Source of the DNA: Rhizoctonia solani
Lineage: Eukaryota; Basidiomycota; Agaricomycetes; Cantharellales; Ceratobasidiaceae
Length of the DNA stretch: 64,000 nt
Direction of reading: 5' to 3'
Assembly: GCF_016906535.1 (NCBI RefSeq)
Contig: NC_057372.1
Location: 1,841,501 to 1,905,500, forward strand
This document shows positions 14,908-27,314 of this stretch, in pieces. The position numbers and the translations under genes were made by a program. The notes beneath the pieces were generated by a model, which made no database searches, had not been told where the DNA came from, and worked only from the letters and a program-made list of their open reading frames with translations. Each line of letters opens with the position of its first letter. Within the stretch, counting starts at the first letter, position 1.

Positions 14908-16297
14908 ATACCCCCTGTGTTCGGTGATATATGATCGGTTTCTTTTGGGTCAGTTCTAGATATAGGTCACTGGGTTAGGTTTGGGTCAAGGTTGGAATCT
15001 TGTTCATGCATCTAATTTTGTTCGTCCTCTGCTCTCTCTCAGCTTATGTTTTGATATATAGTTATGAACATCTGTACAAAAAAGCAATCAGTCAATAAAA
15101 TTCTTTCATGTTCTTTCTTACAAATCGTGCCCAGATCGGTTGGGCTCGATAGTGGTACCAGCCTGTGATTTTAACCTAATGAAAATAAGGGTGGACCTTC
15201 AAGTTGAAAGAATCTCAATGTGTCTTTTAAGTTTGCCCGGGTGTTCATATCTTTTTAGCATGATTCATACTAAGCTTAAGTTGCGCTGAGATCGTTGTTT
15301 TCAGCTGGCAGCATCGTACTGGGTGAGAAAATTTTAACAGATACACTAACGCTCAGAACCTTGTTGTATCAGTGGCGATAATGAAGAGGCTGTGGATCGG
15401 AGCCTGCGGAGACCTACGAGCCAAGTCTTGCGCGAAGGATGCGATGGTCGAGTGCGCGGCCACGTGCGCGAGTCGTTTTCCGATCGTTTTCATACCATCA
15501 AAATCTGTGGCTCCACGCAGTGGCAATCATTGGATGTTGGTCGTTGCCGATCACATCCACATCGTGCGTTCGGTCTACCAACGCGCTCTTTCTTGTTTTA
15601 TGTCCCACCCACCATCCCTGAGTCCACGCATATGTGAACATGCATTGGTACGTGTTGTAAGTCTCGATTCGTCATTCTATGGTATATTATTTCCTGTGCC
15701 GACCTTTATACAGCTGTCGCTAGGGATGGCCCACCCGCCCGCGAGTGCTGGCTCGCGTATGGGTGCCCCAGACCCCTCATCCGGTGCATGTGTGCGCTGG
15801 ATTGCCCAGACTAAACTGGTACCTGGCGACAGAACATATCTTGCGCGATCTCACGACTGACAGAGCACCGGAGCGTAAGACGGAGTGTCAGCAAAATCCC
15901 ATCGCTATGTATTTCCACGAGCCTGCACGGCTGGCTCATCCGTGTGTACCGGCTATCTACAGATTTTGTGTTTCCGCGGACGGTTGGCGAAATCTGGACT
16001 TGATGCCAACTTTCTATACATTTGGGCCCACCTGGCTCTGTCCCCTTGTGTGGGATATTTAGCGCATGTACGCGACCATGGCCAATCAATGTCACATATA
16101 TTTATGAACGGTCAAGAAGGTGAAGGTCATTGGAACCAAGATGGATAATTAGCCTTGACGTGCTAATTAAATGAAGGATATTTCAAATTTCTTGGTAATT
16201 TTGGAGCGGAGCATTGACGAGTCGATAAAGAGACCAAAGTATCAATAGCATATATGCGTTGCGTAAGGGTGATTATCATGGGGTACATATGTTTTTA
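14908..16297. other. Intergenic, no supported gene
   Basis: The longest open frame (15372-15860 plus, 162 codons) has no recognisable domain; its Cys- and His-rich composition changes with frame and it lacks a splice continuation. Overlapping frames of similar length suggest chance. The left part is AT-rich 3' flank of the F-box gene; the right part adjoins the 3' end of the NACHT-WD40 gene. Confidence 0.4.
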
Positions 16298-19200
16298 CTA
16301 ACGTGATTCGGACGTATAACAACTCGCCCATGCATCTCCCATCTGAGTCCTATCAAACTTCAGCCGAACATATCCATAAGGCGACATAATAACCTCGGTT
16401 CTCGGCCGCATTACAGCCCTTCGGAGGTCTGCTGGCACCCATACGAGCAGCCTCGACTCATCATCCACCACCCATCCACCTTCATTGAGCGTCCAATCAC
16501 AGAATTCACACATAGAACCTGACATGGCCTACAAATATTAGGCCAACAATATCAATACGAACCTCAGCAAACAGCTAGACTTTGGCGCACCCTTTCTTCC
16601 GCACTTCGAGCATCATGTACATGTATACTCATATCGTCGGGAGAATGTGACAAGACATGAATGCCATCTGGCGAGTAATCGGCCGAATCAATCCAATGAT
16701 TATGACCGTGAGGTATTTCGACCACTATTTCTCCTGTCCGAGTATCCCATATCAATATTTCTTCACCGGAGCTAGATAAAAGGCGGGTGCTATCCGGAGA
16801 GAAACTTATGGAGCGGATTACACCACAGGGCCTATGAAGAAAGAGCGATTGAGCTGTTGCGCCGGTGTGTGCGTCGAAGATCAATATCATAGTGATTAGG
16901 TCATCCTCTCCGCCCACACGTGCGGCGATGAAGGCGCCATTAGGCGAATACGCAACCGCGCACTGTGGCGGATAGTTATGACTGAGAGATGCAATTGTAA
17001 GCAGTGTTTGGGCATTAGTCGCGTCCTTTACTTCCAAGTGGCCATCCAGGTCGATTATTACACAAGTACAATCAGGAGAGAATCGGGGACTTCGCGAACG
17101 CCTATGAAAACTAGAACTCGATACTAGAGTAAGCACATGCGAGCCAGAGTGAGCCTCCCAGGTGTCGATTTCTCCTTGGAATCCTTCGGTAAGGATGAGA
17201 TTGCCATCAACTGAGTACTGGACCGTTTGAATTGGCTTGTCAAAGTATATGTTGATTGGACCCAGCACTATCTCCCTTCTCACAATATCCCACACACACA
17301 TTCTCCCTCCACTGCTCCCCGATACAATGCGATTATCCAGGAAGTCAACCGCCAAAATTCGTCCCGTATGAACCTTGATGGGTCCCGCCTCCATATCTCC
17401 AGTATAGGTGTTCCAAATGCATAGTGTCCCGTCTACAGAGCCAGACACGAATTGCGCGCCATTGGATGAGAGTTTCACCGATGTCATGTGCTCGGATAGC
17501 GCGTCGCATGCACCAGCCCTTGGAGTATGAAATTGGACATCCCATACACACATAAGCCTGCCTTGGCATCCAGAGAAAAGACGACTACTATCAGGTGAGA
17601 ACGCCAACGAAGTAACAAAGGATGTGTGTCCTTCGAGAGGCCCGCACCAGCTCGCCAGTTTCCGAGTCCCATACATATATTGCATGCCCATAGTCTGCGA
17701 TGGCAATATGCCTTCCATTGGGCGAGCACTCGATCAACCAGATCGCCCCGGGATTTCCCTGGAGCGTAGCGAGCACCGTATTTCCAGTTTGCGTATCCCA
17801 AGCACATACACTATTCGTAACACTACTAGCACCGATTACGCGAGAATCATCAGGGGAAAATAAAAGCAGGTCTGTTGAGCTAGTGGTATCCAGTGGAGCC
17901 AAACAATGGACCACATCCCCGTTCTGAGTGTCCCACACCTTCACCAAGTCAGATACCACAGCTGCAAGTAGGCCACCGCTCGGTGAAAGTTTCGGAGTAC
18001 CAAGCTCGCCTTGAGGGTGGAAACGAAGCAACAGACCTCCAGTTTCGGTATTGAACACCCATATATGTCCATCATTCAATACCATCATAACTCGCATAAG
18101 GTCGACAGAGAACCAAAGCGGATTGGTAAATGTGATTTCGCTTTTAACATAGAGTGGCCCAAGTACTATGGCTCCGCTATCCGTTCCCCACCCCACAACT
18201 TCGACACCACTGTGCTCAATAAAAAATGCGGCGAGAACTCGGGTCCCATCAGCCGAAAATCCGACTGATCGTATATAACCTTCAGGATGTTGGAGAGGTC
18301 CCAAGGCAACTCTTCCATTACTTGAGTCCAGCACCAGCCCTCATTATATATATCAAATCCAACTGCAAGGTACGATCCGTCGGGAGACATAGTTATCTGG
18401 GAGATAGGCCTCGTGTGCGACCATCTAGCAAGGTGTGCGAACTGTCGTTGACCAAGGGCTGGGCCTTCTGCTTCTACCGGCCCTTCTATATACCGAGCAT
18501 AGTGCTTGCCAATCGGACTCAATCGTGGCCAGAACGCCAGCATAGACACGTATATATGCGGTGTGCTTTGTGAGACGCTATTTGAGCTGAACGTTTCTAC
18601 AAATCGTTGTCCATCTTCCGCTAGTTCCACTATATCTTCATTCCCTAAAAGCTTCTCTGTCCATATCAGAATCCGTATCATGCCGTATCAACAAGTCTTC
18701 CTTACATTGCACAACTCGACCACCGTTCTCATACCATCCACCCCCACCCTCATTAATTTCCTCAAGTTTAGTACCTCCATCCACAGCAGCAGTCTCAACG
18801 CTAAGAAGCCCTGGAGTTGCTCCCTCATATCTGCTCCACAGTCTCCCATCTCCATATGCTTCATCCAGTACTCGCACGCATACGCAGGTCCAACGGGATT
18901 GCCGCCGCCACCCGCTCTTCAATGTTCGGCACATCATCGTCTGCTAGGTATGAAGACTCTAGTCCACAGATGTTGAACTGCGGGTGTGTCCTCTTGATAA
19001 GTTCCAAGCACTTCTCGCTAAGTATTTGATGATGTGTAGTAAAGTCGCAGTGGTATGCTTTGGACCGCGTCAGGTTAAACATAAAGTCAGGAAACGATAC
19101 ATGCAGCGTAGTCACCAGCTCGTCCGAGCCTACCACGTGGACCACCGACCACAGCGGCCGAAGCGCTGCTCGTACCCGATCGACGCTAGCCATTTGCAAG

Positions 19201-21429
19201 AGCTCGCATAAACCAGAAACCGTGAGAGGCTCGCGTACACATATCACAGTGTGTAAAACCTGGCGGATACTGTCCCGTTCGATCTTACGAAGGTGTTGAT
19301 CGCCGAGTGCAGCTTCGAGTATGGTGGTGTATAGCTGATCGATCTCTCTATGCTCTCCATCATCTTCATATCGTGATGCACTCAAAATCGTGCGCAGCCG
19401 ACCATCAGGATCGCTCTGGAAGTTGTCGTATCCAATGTACGGTACCGCCGTTGCCGCGTATATAAATAGCGCTCCCGCCTTTTTAACCAACGACGCAATA
19501 TGAGCCTCTGACGGCTTCATCCGAATTAGCTCTGTCCGTAGGTACGTCTCTATATCCGTCTGCACTTCGTCCTTATTGATTTCATGCAGTACTAGCCGTA
19601 ACTTTATCCGTTCATGAGTCATTTGGTCACGGATCTTCGGTTCTGGCCGGCTTAGTACAACGAACTTGATCGGTAGGCCCGCTGCCTTGCTGAGTAGTAC
19701 ATCCAGCATACATCCAGTGCTTTGTTGGTTGTCGCATTCATCCAGGGCATCCAGCACGACGACCAACCCTTCAGGTAGCGCACTCTCAGCTTCTTTAAGA
19801 GGCTTAATGATCAACTCCTCAAACTGAAGATGTGGTAGAGTCCTGTGCAAGTCCGGATCCTTTCTCAGTGCAGTCGATAAGACGGAGTGGAACGGGCGAG
19901 AGAACCGAGCAAGTTGATAGGCAATTGTTGAGACAATGAGGTTCACATCTCTGCACTCGGGTAGTGTACGAGAGCAGAAGAAGCTTGCTGCTAGTCTATG
20001 GGAGGAGTCCAGCTCGAGGCAGAGGCTATATGCGATCGTGGTTTTGCCGGTACCAGCCATGCCATTCAGCCAGTACACACCTCTCCCATCACCTCGAGTC
20101 CAGTTGAGCACTTCGGCAAGCACCTTGATCCGAGTTCCAGGAGTGCATTCTCTACGTTTGAGGTCTGCCCCTTCAGCTGATTTGTACCTGGCCGAGAGCG
20201 AAGGCGAGAGCCGGTCAATGGCAGAGGACATTCGATCGAAACGAGTCCCCTAGACACTGTGTATCAGACACAATCCCTTCACCTCAAGTATACTCACAGT
20301 CATTTGATCTTCTGCCATCTTCCACATTGATAGATTTGCGTTTAACTTGTAGGGATTTGGCAATTATTTCTTTTTGCACCAACCATCACTACTTACCGTC
20401 AGCCGGTGCAAGTGCCTCTCCATCCGCCGATAGCAAGCTAAAATCGTATCCACCTCATTCTTTGCCTCAAGATACCGCTTGCCCGAATTTCGACTCCGTT
20501 TGTTTTTTTATATAATCCAGCTCTTCATTTATCGACCTATTGGAAGCAAAAGGCTTCTATGTATTACCAAACATCAACTGTTGCGGATGAGGACCTACTT
20601 GCACAAGTTGTCCATACTGGATGTCATAATAATCGAGGAACCCTCGCCGAAATATCTTTGAAGATCTTCGAGTAATTTCTCCAACCGCATCTGAAGTTCA
20701 TCGTATTCTGTTTGGCTCGCCTCGGCCATCTGTGATAGATGCCAATAAGCGAGAGAGGGTCAATTTGAGAAAAAGAGAATGCTTACCTCGTATATGTCAA
20801 CGTATTCTACAAACGTATCAACTATTTGTTTGATCGGTCCAAACACCTCCGTCGCTGGTCTCAGCAGCCTTGCAAATTCTTTCACACCTTTCCGCTTAGT
20901 TCTCACTGTATTGAAAGTCGCAGGAGCCGCCGACGTAGGAATTTCTACGTGAATGATTGATTTATCGTCGTCGATTGTGGTAGGTGAGGTGCCCGGATCC
21001 GTACATTCAATAGCTTGTGCCTTGGGCGCAGCTAAATATGGCGTTATCTCGACGGTAGTTCTCATTTGAGAACTTGTGGTAGGAGCGCCAGAAATTGATC
21101 CTATTGTGTCTGGATTATGCTGTTGGGCAACATCAAATACCTGGGAAGAATTTTGCCAGCCATGGATATCAGAGGTGTTTCTAGGTTGAGATGGGCCCGG
21201 CTGTTGGTTACCATCGACAAGAGCTAGGTCAGACTCTGCCGAAAGAGTGTTCGTATCAGAGTGTGTGCTGTGAGTAACAGAAGGAGTTCCTGTGACATCT
21301 TAATTATGATTTATCAATTAAATATCTATAACAATATCAATGGGAAAAGAAAGGCTTTGATTTACTTTCATCCGAGAATAAGTTCCGGAAGGTGTTTCTA
21401 GCATTTTTCAATCTTTGCCGAAGAGGCAT
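16298..21429 (-). CDS. NACHT-WD40 NLR-like protein, frame broken several times
   Basis: Starts at MPLRQRLKNARNTFRN (21429) with a short first exon (21366-21429). A Ser/Thr-rich linker and amphipathic region (FARLLRPATEVFGPIKQIVDTFVEY) precede the NACHT NTPase: P-loop GMAGTGKTTIA, Walker B VVVLDALDECD, and LPIKFVVLSRPEP. A helical region with ACEYWMKHMEMGD and LLLWMEVLNLRK follows, then about a dozen WD40 blades (GHTSFVTSLAFSPDSSRLFSG and others). The conserved tail FCDWTLNEGGWVVDDESRLL sits at 16298-16522. The frame is interrupted by an apparent one-base loss near 18885, an in-frame TGA at 18688-18690, a loss near 18335, a shift near 17645, and a TGA at 16564-16566 before the tail. Such proteins act in fungal allorecognition or defence; whether this copy is functional is unresolved. 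Confidence 0.8.
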
Positions 21430-22584
21430 CGTCGCGGAGATAAGGTAGGGAATCACGATTTGAACCGCCTTGATATATTCAGAAATCAAGGCCCCAGCGC
21501 TCAACACGCTGTACTATTGTGGTTTGCAAAATAGTTTGCAAACCGCGCTTAGTTTTTGATCAAGCAAGAAATTTTGGAGTCAAAATTATATATGGGCCGT
21601 ATCTCTATTATTTCTGCATGTATTTACAAAACATGTGTACCAATAGTATTCTGCAGTCAACACGAACCAAACGATACGTTGAACTTGCCAAAAACTCAAG
21701 TTTTGGTAGTGCTTGTGATTTTGGATCCACACAGGTGCACGCTTTGGGTTGGTGTGTGGATTCCGTACCTAGTGTTTTGCAACAACTCTGTTGCTTCTCA
21801 GCTTGCTTGTGCGTAAACTATATATTTGGAGTCCGGTGATCTTTGCGCATCGATTGGTATTAATATGCCAGCAAAATTCACCCGAATGTGCGGTCAGAAT
21901 TCAACACGTAGCAGGGGGGTATTCAACTTGTAACCTAAGTAAATTGTCTCAGAATGCCTCAATATAACGTGCGAACGAGTCGAAATAGCAAGTACTATTA
22001 GATTCCAAAGTGTTAGACATCAACCAAGGACAATGTATGCAAGTTTTCGTCATTCATTATTTAGTAAAGTAGTGGTAAAATCTGATCTACGAAGCGTAAA
22101 AAGGGTAGGTGAGCTATGCCAAAAAGTGTACCAGACTGAGCCTGTATACTGCTCCTTGAGGCGTACATAATTCATTACTGCCACCTTTTTAAGATAATCT
22201 ACATAATTTAACTATAATAATTTCACTCAAAAAGGTTTACAGGATCCGCAAGTTGTTTATGCGCTATATCAGTGACAGGTGAGCCGAAGCGCGCTGAGGC
22301 ATCACATGCGATATTTGACCGAGAGCGGAGGTCGCGGTCACGTGAGTCGGCTCCCCCCCCCCTTGATTCATATTTAAAGAGCCACACGCGAACAGAACTA
22401 ACCGCTCACAAACCGAGGCAAACTACGCTAAGAAGGAAAGAGAAGAAAGGAAAAGAAACCGAGAGAACGACAAGCGAGGTAGTAAGCACGGGGGGGGATG
22501 TAGACCCAGTACAGGGGCCCTAAGGGCGTGGGACGGGAGGTCGTAAGGACTGGAGTGTGGCGGTCGCAAGGGATTATGGAGCGG
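21430..22584. other. Intergenic between NACHT gene and LINE remnant
   Basis: No supported gene. Near 21520-21545 there is a perfect short palindrome (GGTTTGCAAA, 4 nt, TTTGCAAACC). From about 22270 the base composition shifts to G-rich on the plus strand with runs of C and G (10 C near 22350, 8 G near 22490). This is probably the 3' untranslated part of the minus-strand LINE. Confidence 0.4.
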
Positions 22585-23792
22585 TCTTAAGGACGTATGG
22601 AAGTGGACGTAAGGTCCTGCATATTCTGAGCGGTAGCCGGCGGGTCTCCAAGCTTTCTAATTCCCGATTTAGATATGAAATCAGCTACTGCCTCCAGTCC
22701 CGGCAGTGTTCCGAACAGCTCTTTCCCTGTGCGGTTGGGCGATGCACTTGTGAGTATGTGTCTAAATTCTGCGGTGTCTGGGCAGAAGAGGAGCGAATGT
22801 CTGGGCGTTTGTTCTGTTTCGTCGCATGAGCATTGAGAATTGAGGTGTGGGCGGAAGCGACCCCTATATTCTCCGTAGAGGCCGTGCCCGGTGAGGAATT
22901 GGACTAGCCGGCATTGTACGTTGCGGGACAGTGTCGTGTTATTGAAGATCGGGTGGAGTTTAAACGACGGGGCTCTGGGGATGTATGCGGATGAGTCCGG
23001 ACGTGACGCGGTGTGTTCGTCCCAGATCTTCTTCCACGACCTCGATGCTCGTTTGCTAGCGTTCGCTCTTGATCAAGTGGTCGTCCTGTTGAATAGTGGT
23101 GTGGTTAGTAGGAGCTCACTCCCTTTCGCAGCTTCATCCGCTTGCTCGTTTCCTTGAATGTTCGAGTGTCCCGGTAGCCATTTGACAAGTATTTGGCGGT
23201 TGGGGTGGCCCGATAAGAAGGTGTGGGCGTGGCGGTGGAATATTCGGGAAGCGTATTGGGCGGGGTGTCTATGTGAGTGGATGATGGATCGAACAGCAGC
23301 CTGTTTGTCGCAGTATAGGTGTATGCGACTAGCCTGAACTTGTTCGGCGATCTGGTCGGATTTGCTGAGTCAGAGGGCGATGCCTAACATTTCTGCGTCG
23401 TATATATTGGCTCTTGGTCCAATGCTGGTCGATCCGTTTGCTAGAGTTTTTCTCCCATATTTGACGGTATAGCCTAGGCCGACTTTAGGGATGCTATGCA
23501 GGGTGCCGGCATGGGCGTCAGAGTAGCTGTGGATGGAGTTTCCGTCGGCGTTGGCTTCGGCTATTTCGATTTTGTTTTTGATAATCTTGGCTGCAGCTTT
23601 TTTGGAGTTGCCGGGGGACTTACCGTCTACGACGAGTTGGTCCGGCCATGGGTTATTGGGTACAGCGGGGTGGACGAGATATGGGGTGATAAACTCAGTG
23701 TCTGGGTGTGAGAATGACGCGGCGTGCTCGATGGGGGATCCGGGTAGGTTGAGCGAGCATGTAGACACGTGAGTCGGCCAGACACCATTCAA
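22585..23792 (-). mobile_element. LINE (non-LTR retrotransposon) ORF2 3' fragment with RNase H
   Basis: On the minus strand this reads as the C-terminal part of a LINE ORF2. The RNase H-like region contains HSYSDAHAG, GLGYTVKYGRK, then SIGPRANIYDAEMLGIAL, and the downstream GNEQADEAAKGSELL active-site block. The end of the frame has RNVQCRLVQFLTGHG and a Cys/His knuckle (CSCDETEQTPRHSLLFC), stopping near 22585. The reverse transcriptase and endonuclease are absent: the sequence upstream of 23792 is unrelated, so the copy is 5'-truncated, as is usual for LINEs. Tad/I-like clade is my guess from the RNase H. Between QASRIHLYCDKQAAV and the first block a few stops occur, so it is probably dead. 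Confidence 0.75.
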
Positions 23793-24244
23793 TACCGCGA
23801 TCTCGGAATGATGTGCTGAGCGTGAGGACTCAGACTGTCCTCGCGTTTTTCAGCACCCACCCACTATCCCTAGGCTGCCTGCGGGCGGCCACGGGCTCCC
23901 CCTCTTGTACCGCGTACAGAACCCACACATCATCCACAGCGACCGAAGCATAGGCTAAGTAACGAATTTATATGTGATACACTGAAGTAGACTATCACAC
24001 GAACAATGAAGGAATAGAAATAACACAAACTTTCTAAACTCCCCGCGATACGCGACAGGAAGCAGTATAATTTAAATAAAGGCATCACAGATAATAATTA
24101 CGGACACATGGTAGCATTGTAAATCTAAGCCCTCAGATCTCTTCGAATCATGACACAATGCCTAGTTCTAAACAATCGACAGAAGGATAGCTTGATAGAA
24201 CTTTAGGCATTCGCGTAGTCCATATAGAAAAGATAATATAGTGT
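23793..24244. other. Flank of LINE fragment, no gene seen
   Basis: The GC-rich left half joins abruptly to AT-rich sequence near 23950, which may mark the edge of the element. No target-site duplication could be identified by eye. Confidence 0.35.
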
Positions 24245-24575
24245 CTATCGCTCCGTTGGAGACCTCGCCCCTAACCCAACCGCTTCCCTCCTAAGCTCCT
24301 TTATCACAGTCTACATGGATGACTGTAAGTTCAGGATATTAAAAAGATAACGAGGTAAAAATATCACATACCGCCAGAGCTCCGGATTGACTCCGTTCTC
24401 AATCATGGACACGCATGTCGCAGAGTCTCGCGATCCAGTCCGGTATTCAACAGTTGAGAAATATCATATAGTGCTGCCCAAGGATTCGGTGTCGTTCTTA
24501 CACACGAAGGTATAACTTACTGTCCAGCGTTTGTTGGGCATTTGCTACTCTAGCTGACTCGCGTGAAGATGACAT
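24245..24575 (-). CDS. Mitotic-spindle organizing protein MOZART1 (gamma-tubulin complex)
   Basis: Three exons (24521-24575, 24372-24473, 24245-24310) read MSSSRESARVANAQQTLD, then LYDISQLLNTGLDRETL, a shifted segment containing CVSMIENGVNPE, and VIKELRREAVG with TAG at 24245-24247. This is the signature of MOZART1, a roughly 75-residue helical protein that recruits gamma-tubulin complexes to spindle poles. Two one-base losses, near 24420 (CTGCG where CTGGCG is expected) and near 24380 (GAGCTC where GAGGCTC is expected), interrupt exon 2. Putting both back makes exon 2 104 nt, exactly the length needed for phase. Because the protein is essential and tiny, sequence error is far likelier than decay. 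It lies about 170 nt downstream of OLA1 on the same strand. An upstream ATG at 24686 is less likely the start. Confidence 0.85.
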
Positions 24576-24746
24576 GGTGGTTTGATCCAGGTCCCGTGAA
24601 AGAGTGACCAAACAAGACCCGCCGTTGCGCCGTGGCATGATACTATCATTTAGTCCCTCAACTAAATCTCCGATTTCATGTGGCATTCAAGATTCACTGC
24701 GATAAATTGCGTAGTAGGTATAATACTGCCAACTCTAGTACAAAAT

Positions 24747-26342
24747 TTAACCAGCCTTCCAGTAAGCAATGTCACCATCGATCACTATTAATCATGGTTG
24801 TCAATAAAAAGGTGATTATCTTAGGAAGATCGCGCTTACTTTCGTATGGTTTTCCTTGCTGCCGCAATTTTCCAGCCTGTGCTCGATATTTAGCATAATG
24901 CAATCTGATAAAACCAATTCTTGACATACCGCCTTGACAGCTGATTCACTCCCGTACTCCTTCAAATCGTCATATGTCATGATTTCACCACACACAAACT
25001 TGTTCTCAAAGTCGGAGCTGCGAGGCATAAGCTTTGTCGTTCCACTGGATCCTAACACGAGCACTCACTGGATAACACCGGCCGCCTGAGGCGCCTTGGT
25101 TCCCTTCCTAATCGTCCACGCGCGAACCTCATCGGGCCCACACGTAAAGTACCGAATCAAATCCAAACTCGAATACCCTGCCTGGGTAATCTTGCCCAAT
25201 GCGCTCGTTGCACCCGCAGCCTTCTCCTCCTCCTTCTTTTCCTCATCGCTCAACGGAGCCAACCGCTCCTCCAAAGCAACAGAGAACGGAATGAGTGGGT
25301 CACCTGGGTTGTTCTCGTCGATCCACGCTTTGATCTTGGGCAACCACTTGTTCTTCTTGCGGATGTAATCTTTTTCGGAGAGATTCACGAGGTAGGTGAT
25401 GGGTTTGGCGGTGAGAAGTGTGAGCGAGTTGACGATTTCGATCTTGGGTAGTGTTACTGTGTTATAAATGCGTGATCAGAATAAAACTGACCTCCTTGTT
25501 CGTCCAGTCGCCTTTTCGCACATCTTTGTTATCTTCAGTCAGGATTTTGTGAATTTTCTCGACCGTAGCCTAGACCCGCATACAGTAAGCACCTAGATCC
25601 CAGAAGTAGGTAGCAAGTTTTGAGACATACAATTTCTTCCTTCTTTGCCTTGTCTGCTAGACTTGTATTGCTGAGACCTCGCCCGGTCTTCTTGAGACCA
25701 TCGAGATGCTTCTCAACCCATTCAATGTCTTCAACCGCAACTCGGTCGAGATGATTCCATATCGCGAATAGGATCGACATCACCCTCGACATGGGTAACC
25801 TCTGCGTCATCGAAAGCACGAACAACCTGGAAGATACCATCTACCGCTCGTACGTGAGACAAGAAAGCATTCCCGAGACCAGCACCGGTCGATGCGCCCT
25901 GCGAGTCAAATTAGTGGAATAGATTGGGGAGCTAGGGTTTTGGTTTAGAACTCACAGCAGTGAGACCGGCGATATCGATACAGGTCAAGAATGCTGGGAC
26001 TTGCGAAGCTGGTTTGTACAGTTCGCAGAGCCAGATGAAGCGCGCATCTGGGACAGGGATACGAGCTTCTTCGGGGTTGATAGTGGCGTATGGGAAGTTG
26101 GCCGCCTTTCCAAGGTCTATGCAAATCAGTATACAAGTCTCTCATCGGACGGATTGGTATTTACCGGTCTTGCTCAGTGCGTTGAAGAACGAGGACTTTC
26201 CAACATTAGGAAGACCTGCAAAGGTTTAATAATAGAATGATATATGGAAGATTTACTGACCGACAATCCCAATCTTCAAATTGTTTCCAGGTCGGCCAAG
26301 GATAGCTTTTTTTTCAGGTGCGGGAGCCTTTTTCGGTGGCAT
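24747..26342 (-). CDS. OLA1: Obg-like ATPase (YchF/OLA1 family)
   Basis: Begins [28 protein letters not shown] and carries the family G1 loop [17 protein letters not shown] across an intron, then [18 protein letters not shown] and [22 protein letters not shown] (switch II). A coiled-coil insertion ([17 protein letters not shown] to LADKAKKEE) follows, then [12 protein letters not shown] and the C-terminal TGS domain ([42 protein letters not shown]). It ends AYWKAG and TAA at 24747-24749; about 395 residues. It is a cytosolic ATP-preferring P-loop protein linked to translation and stress responses. About 170 nt separate it from MOZART1 on one side, and it shares a 267-nt divergent promoter with a GPI-protein gene on the other. 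All junctions that I followed keep frame. Confidence 0.95.
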
Positions 26343-26609
26343 TCTTTTCTTGACTAGGAGAGTAGCAGAGACGGAAAAGGGGCTGGCGAGTCGAGGAAAA
26401 TGCGATGAGCGCTGGATGGGACAGAGCCAAAATATCATTCGGATGAATCGATGATTCCAGGGTTCGCTTCCCATTTACGGTCCATGGGACGTCACGTGGA
26501 TAACACGACCCTTGCAGCGTGCAACCATCTTTCGAAGTTGTGCTCGGCCAAGCGGGCAGTGGACCCCAATCTGTATAAAACACTGAGCTTGAAACCCTAC
26601 GAAACTGTG
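26343..26609. promoter_or_regulatory. Divergent promoter OLA1 / GPI-protein gene, TATA at 26574
   Basis: Only 267 nt separate two start codons pointing away from each other. On the plus side TATAAAA at 26574-26580 sits 30 nt before the ATG at 26610, a strong TATA-box position. No comparable TATA is seen toward OLA1, fitting a housekeeping gene beside a more regulated secreted-protein gene. Confidence 0.55.
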
Positions 26610-27314
26610 ATGCCCCAAATGCTCTCTCTACGACTTTTTGCCGCCGCCGCCTTGTTTGCGTTTGCTCAAGGTCAGATTACATCAACCGATCCGTACGTAT
26701 CGAATTATGTTGGGCTGGTCATGTACTGATGTCCCGGTTTTATGTACAGGAATGGAAATACTGTCATTGTGTCGATCTCTACCGACCTGGTTGGAGGTAC
26801 CACACCAATAGTGGTGTAAGTTCGTTTGGTCGAATGTGGCAATCGAAATGTTCACACACGCATAGGAGCACAGTAGCACCGGCCCCCGCAGTTCCTACAG
26901 TCACCACCCCAGTGGCTACCCAGCCCCCAACTACTCAGAATGTAGCACCCACCACTACTCCGCGTGTTGTTGGTCAGCCAGCACCCACACTTGCTGTAAG
27001 CGCATCTTTCTTATTTTAGCCTCCGACGCTAATATTAACTGGGAATTACATAGTCACCCGAACCAACGATCTATACTTATACCACAGTGGACGCCAGTGG
27101 GAATACCCAAACGTTTGTAGATACCTACACCCCCACCTATGACGTTACAACTGTTCCGTTCTCGGCACCCGCCGGAACCATCCTTCCATACGGCGAGTAC
27201 ACGTCCATGTATGGTGGTTCGGGAACTGGCAATCAACTCAATAGCGCTGGTCGATTATGGGCGGGTGCCAGTGCGTTGATTGGTGCCGTTACAGGGCTGG
27301 CTCTGGTGTTCTAG
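26610..27314 (+). CDS. Ser/Thr/Pro-rich GPI-anchored secreted protein
   Basis: Four exons in phase (26610-26692, 26750-26815, 26866-26995, 27054-27314), about 179 residues. A signal peptide (LRLFAAAALFAFAQG) is followed by a short extracellular region, a Thr/Pro/Val-rich stretch (PAPAVPTVTTPVATQPP) and YTTVDASGNTQTFVDTYTP. The C-terminus has small residues followed by a hydrophobic end (AGASALIGAVTGLALVF), the layout of a GPI-anchor signal. It is likely a cell-wall or surface protein; no enzymatic domain is seen. Two in-frame ATGs (26610, 26619) are possible starts. The family looks widespread in agaricomycetes but has no known function. Confidence 0.75.

Noticed and set aside
15372..15860. 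162-codon plus-strand open frame
   Set aside because: No domain, no splice partner, two other long overlapping frames in the same place; likely chance.
21520..21545. Short perfect palindrome GGTTTGCAAA-TTTGCAAACC as a regulatory operator
   Set aside because: Single occurrence, no link to a promoter, length within what chance allows in AT-rich DNA.
22272..22523. Arg/Ser-rich plus-strand frame (RERRSRSRES)
   Set aside because: It is antisense to the likely LINE 3' untranslated region and crosses C and G homopolymers; no splice or family support.
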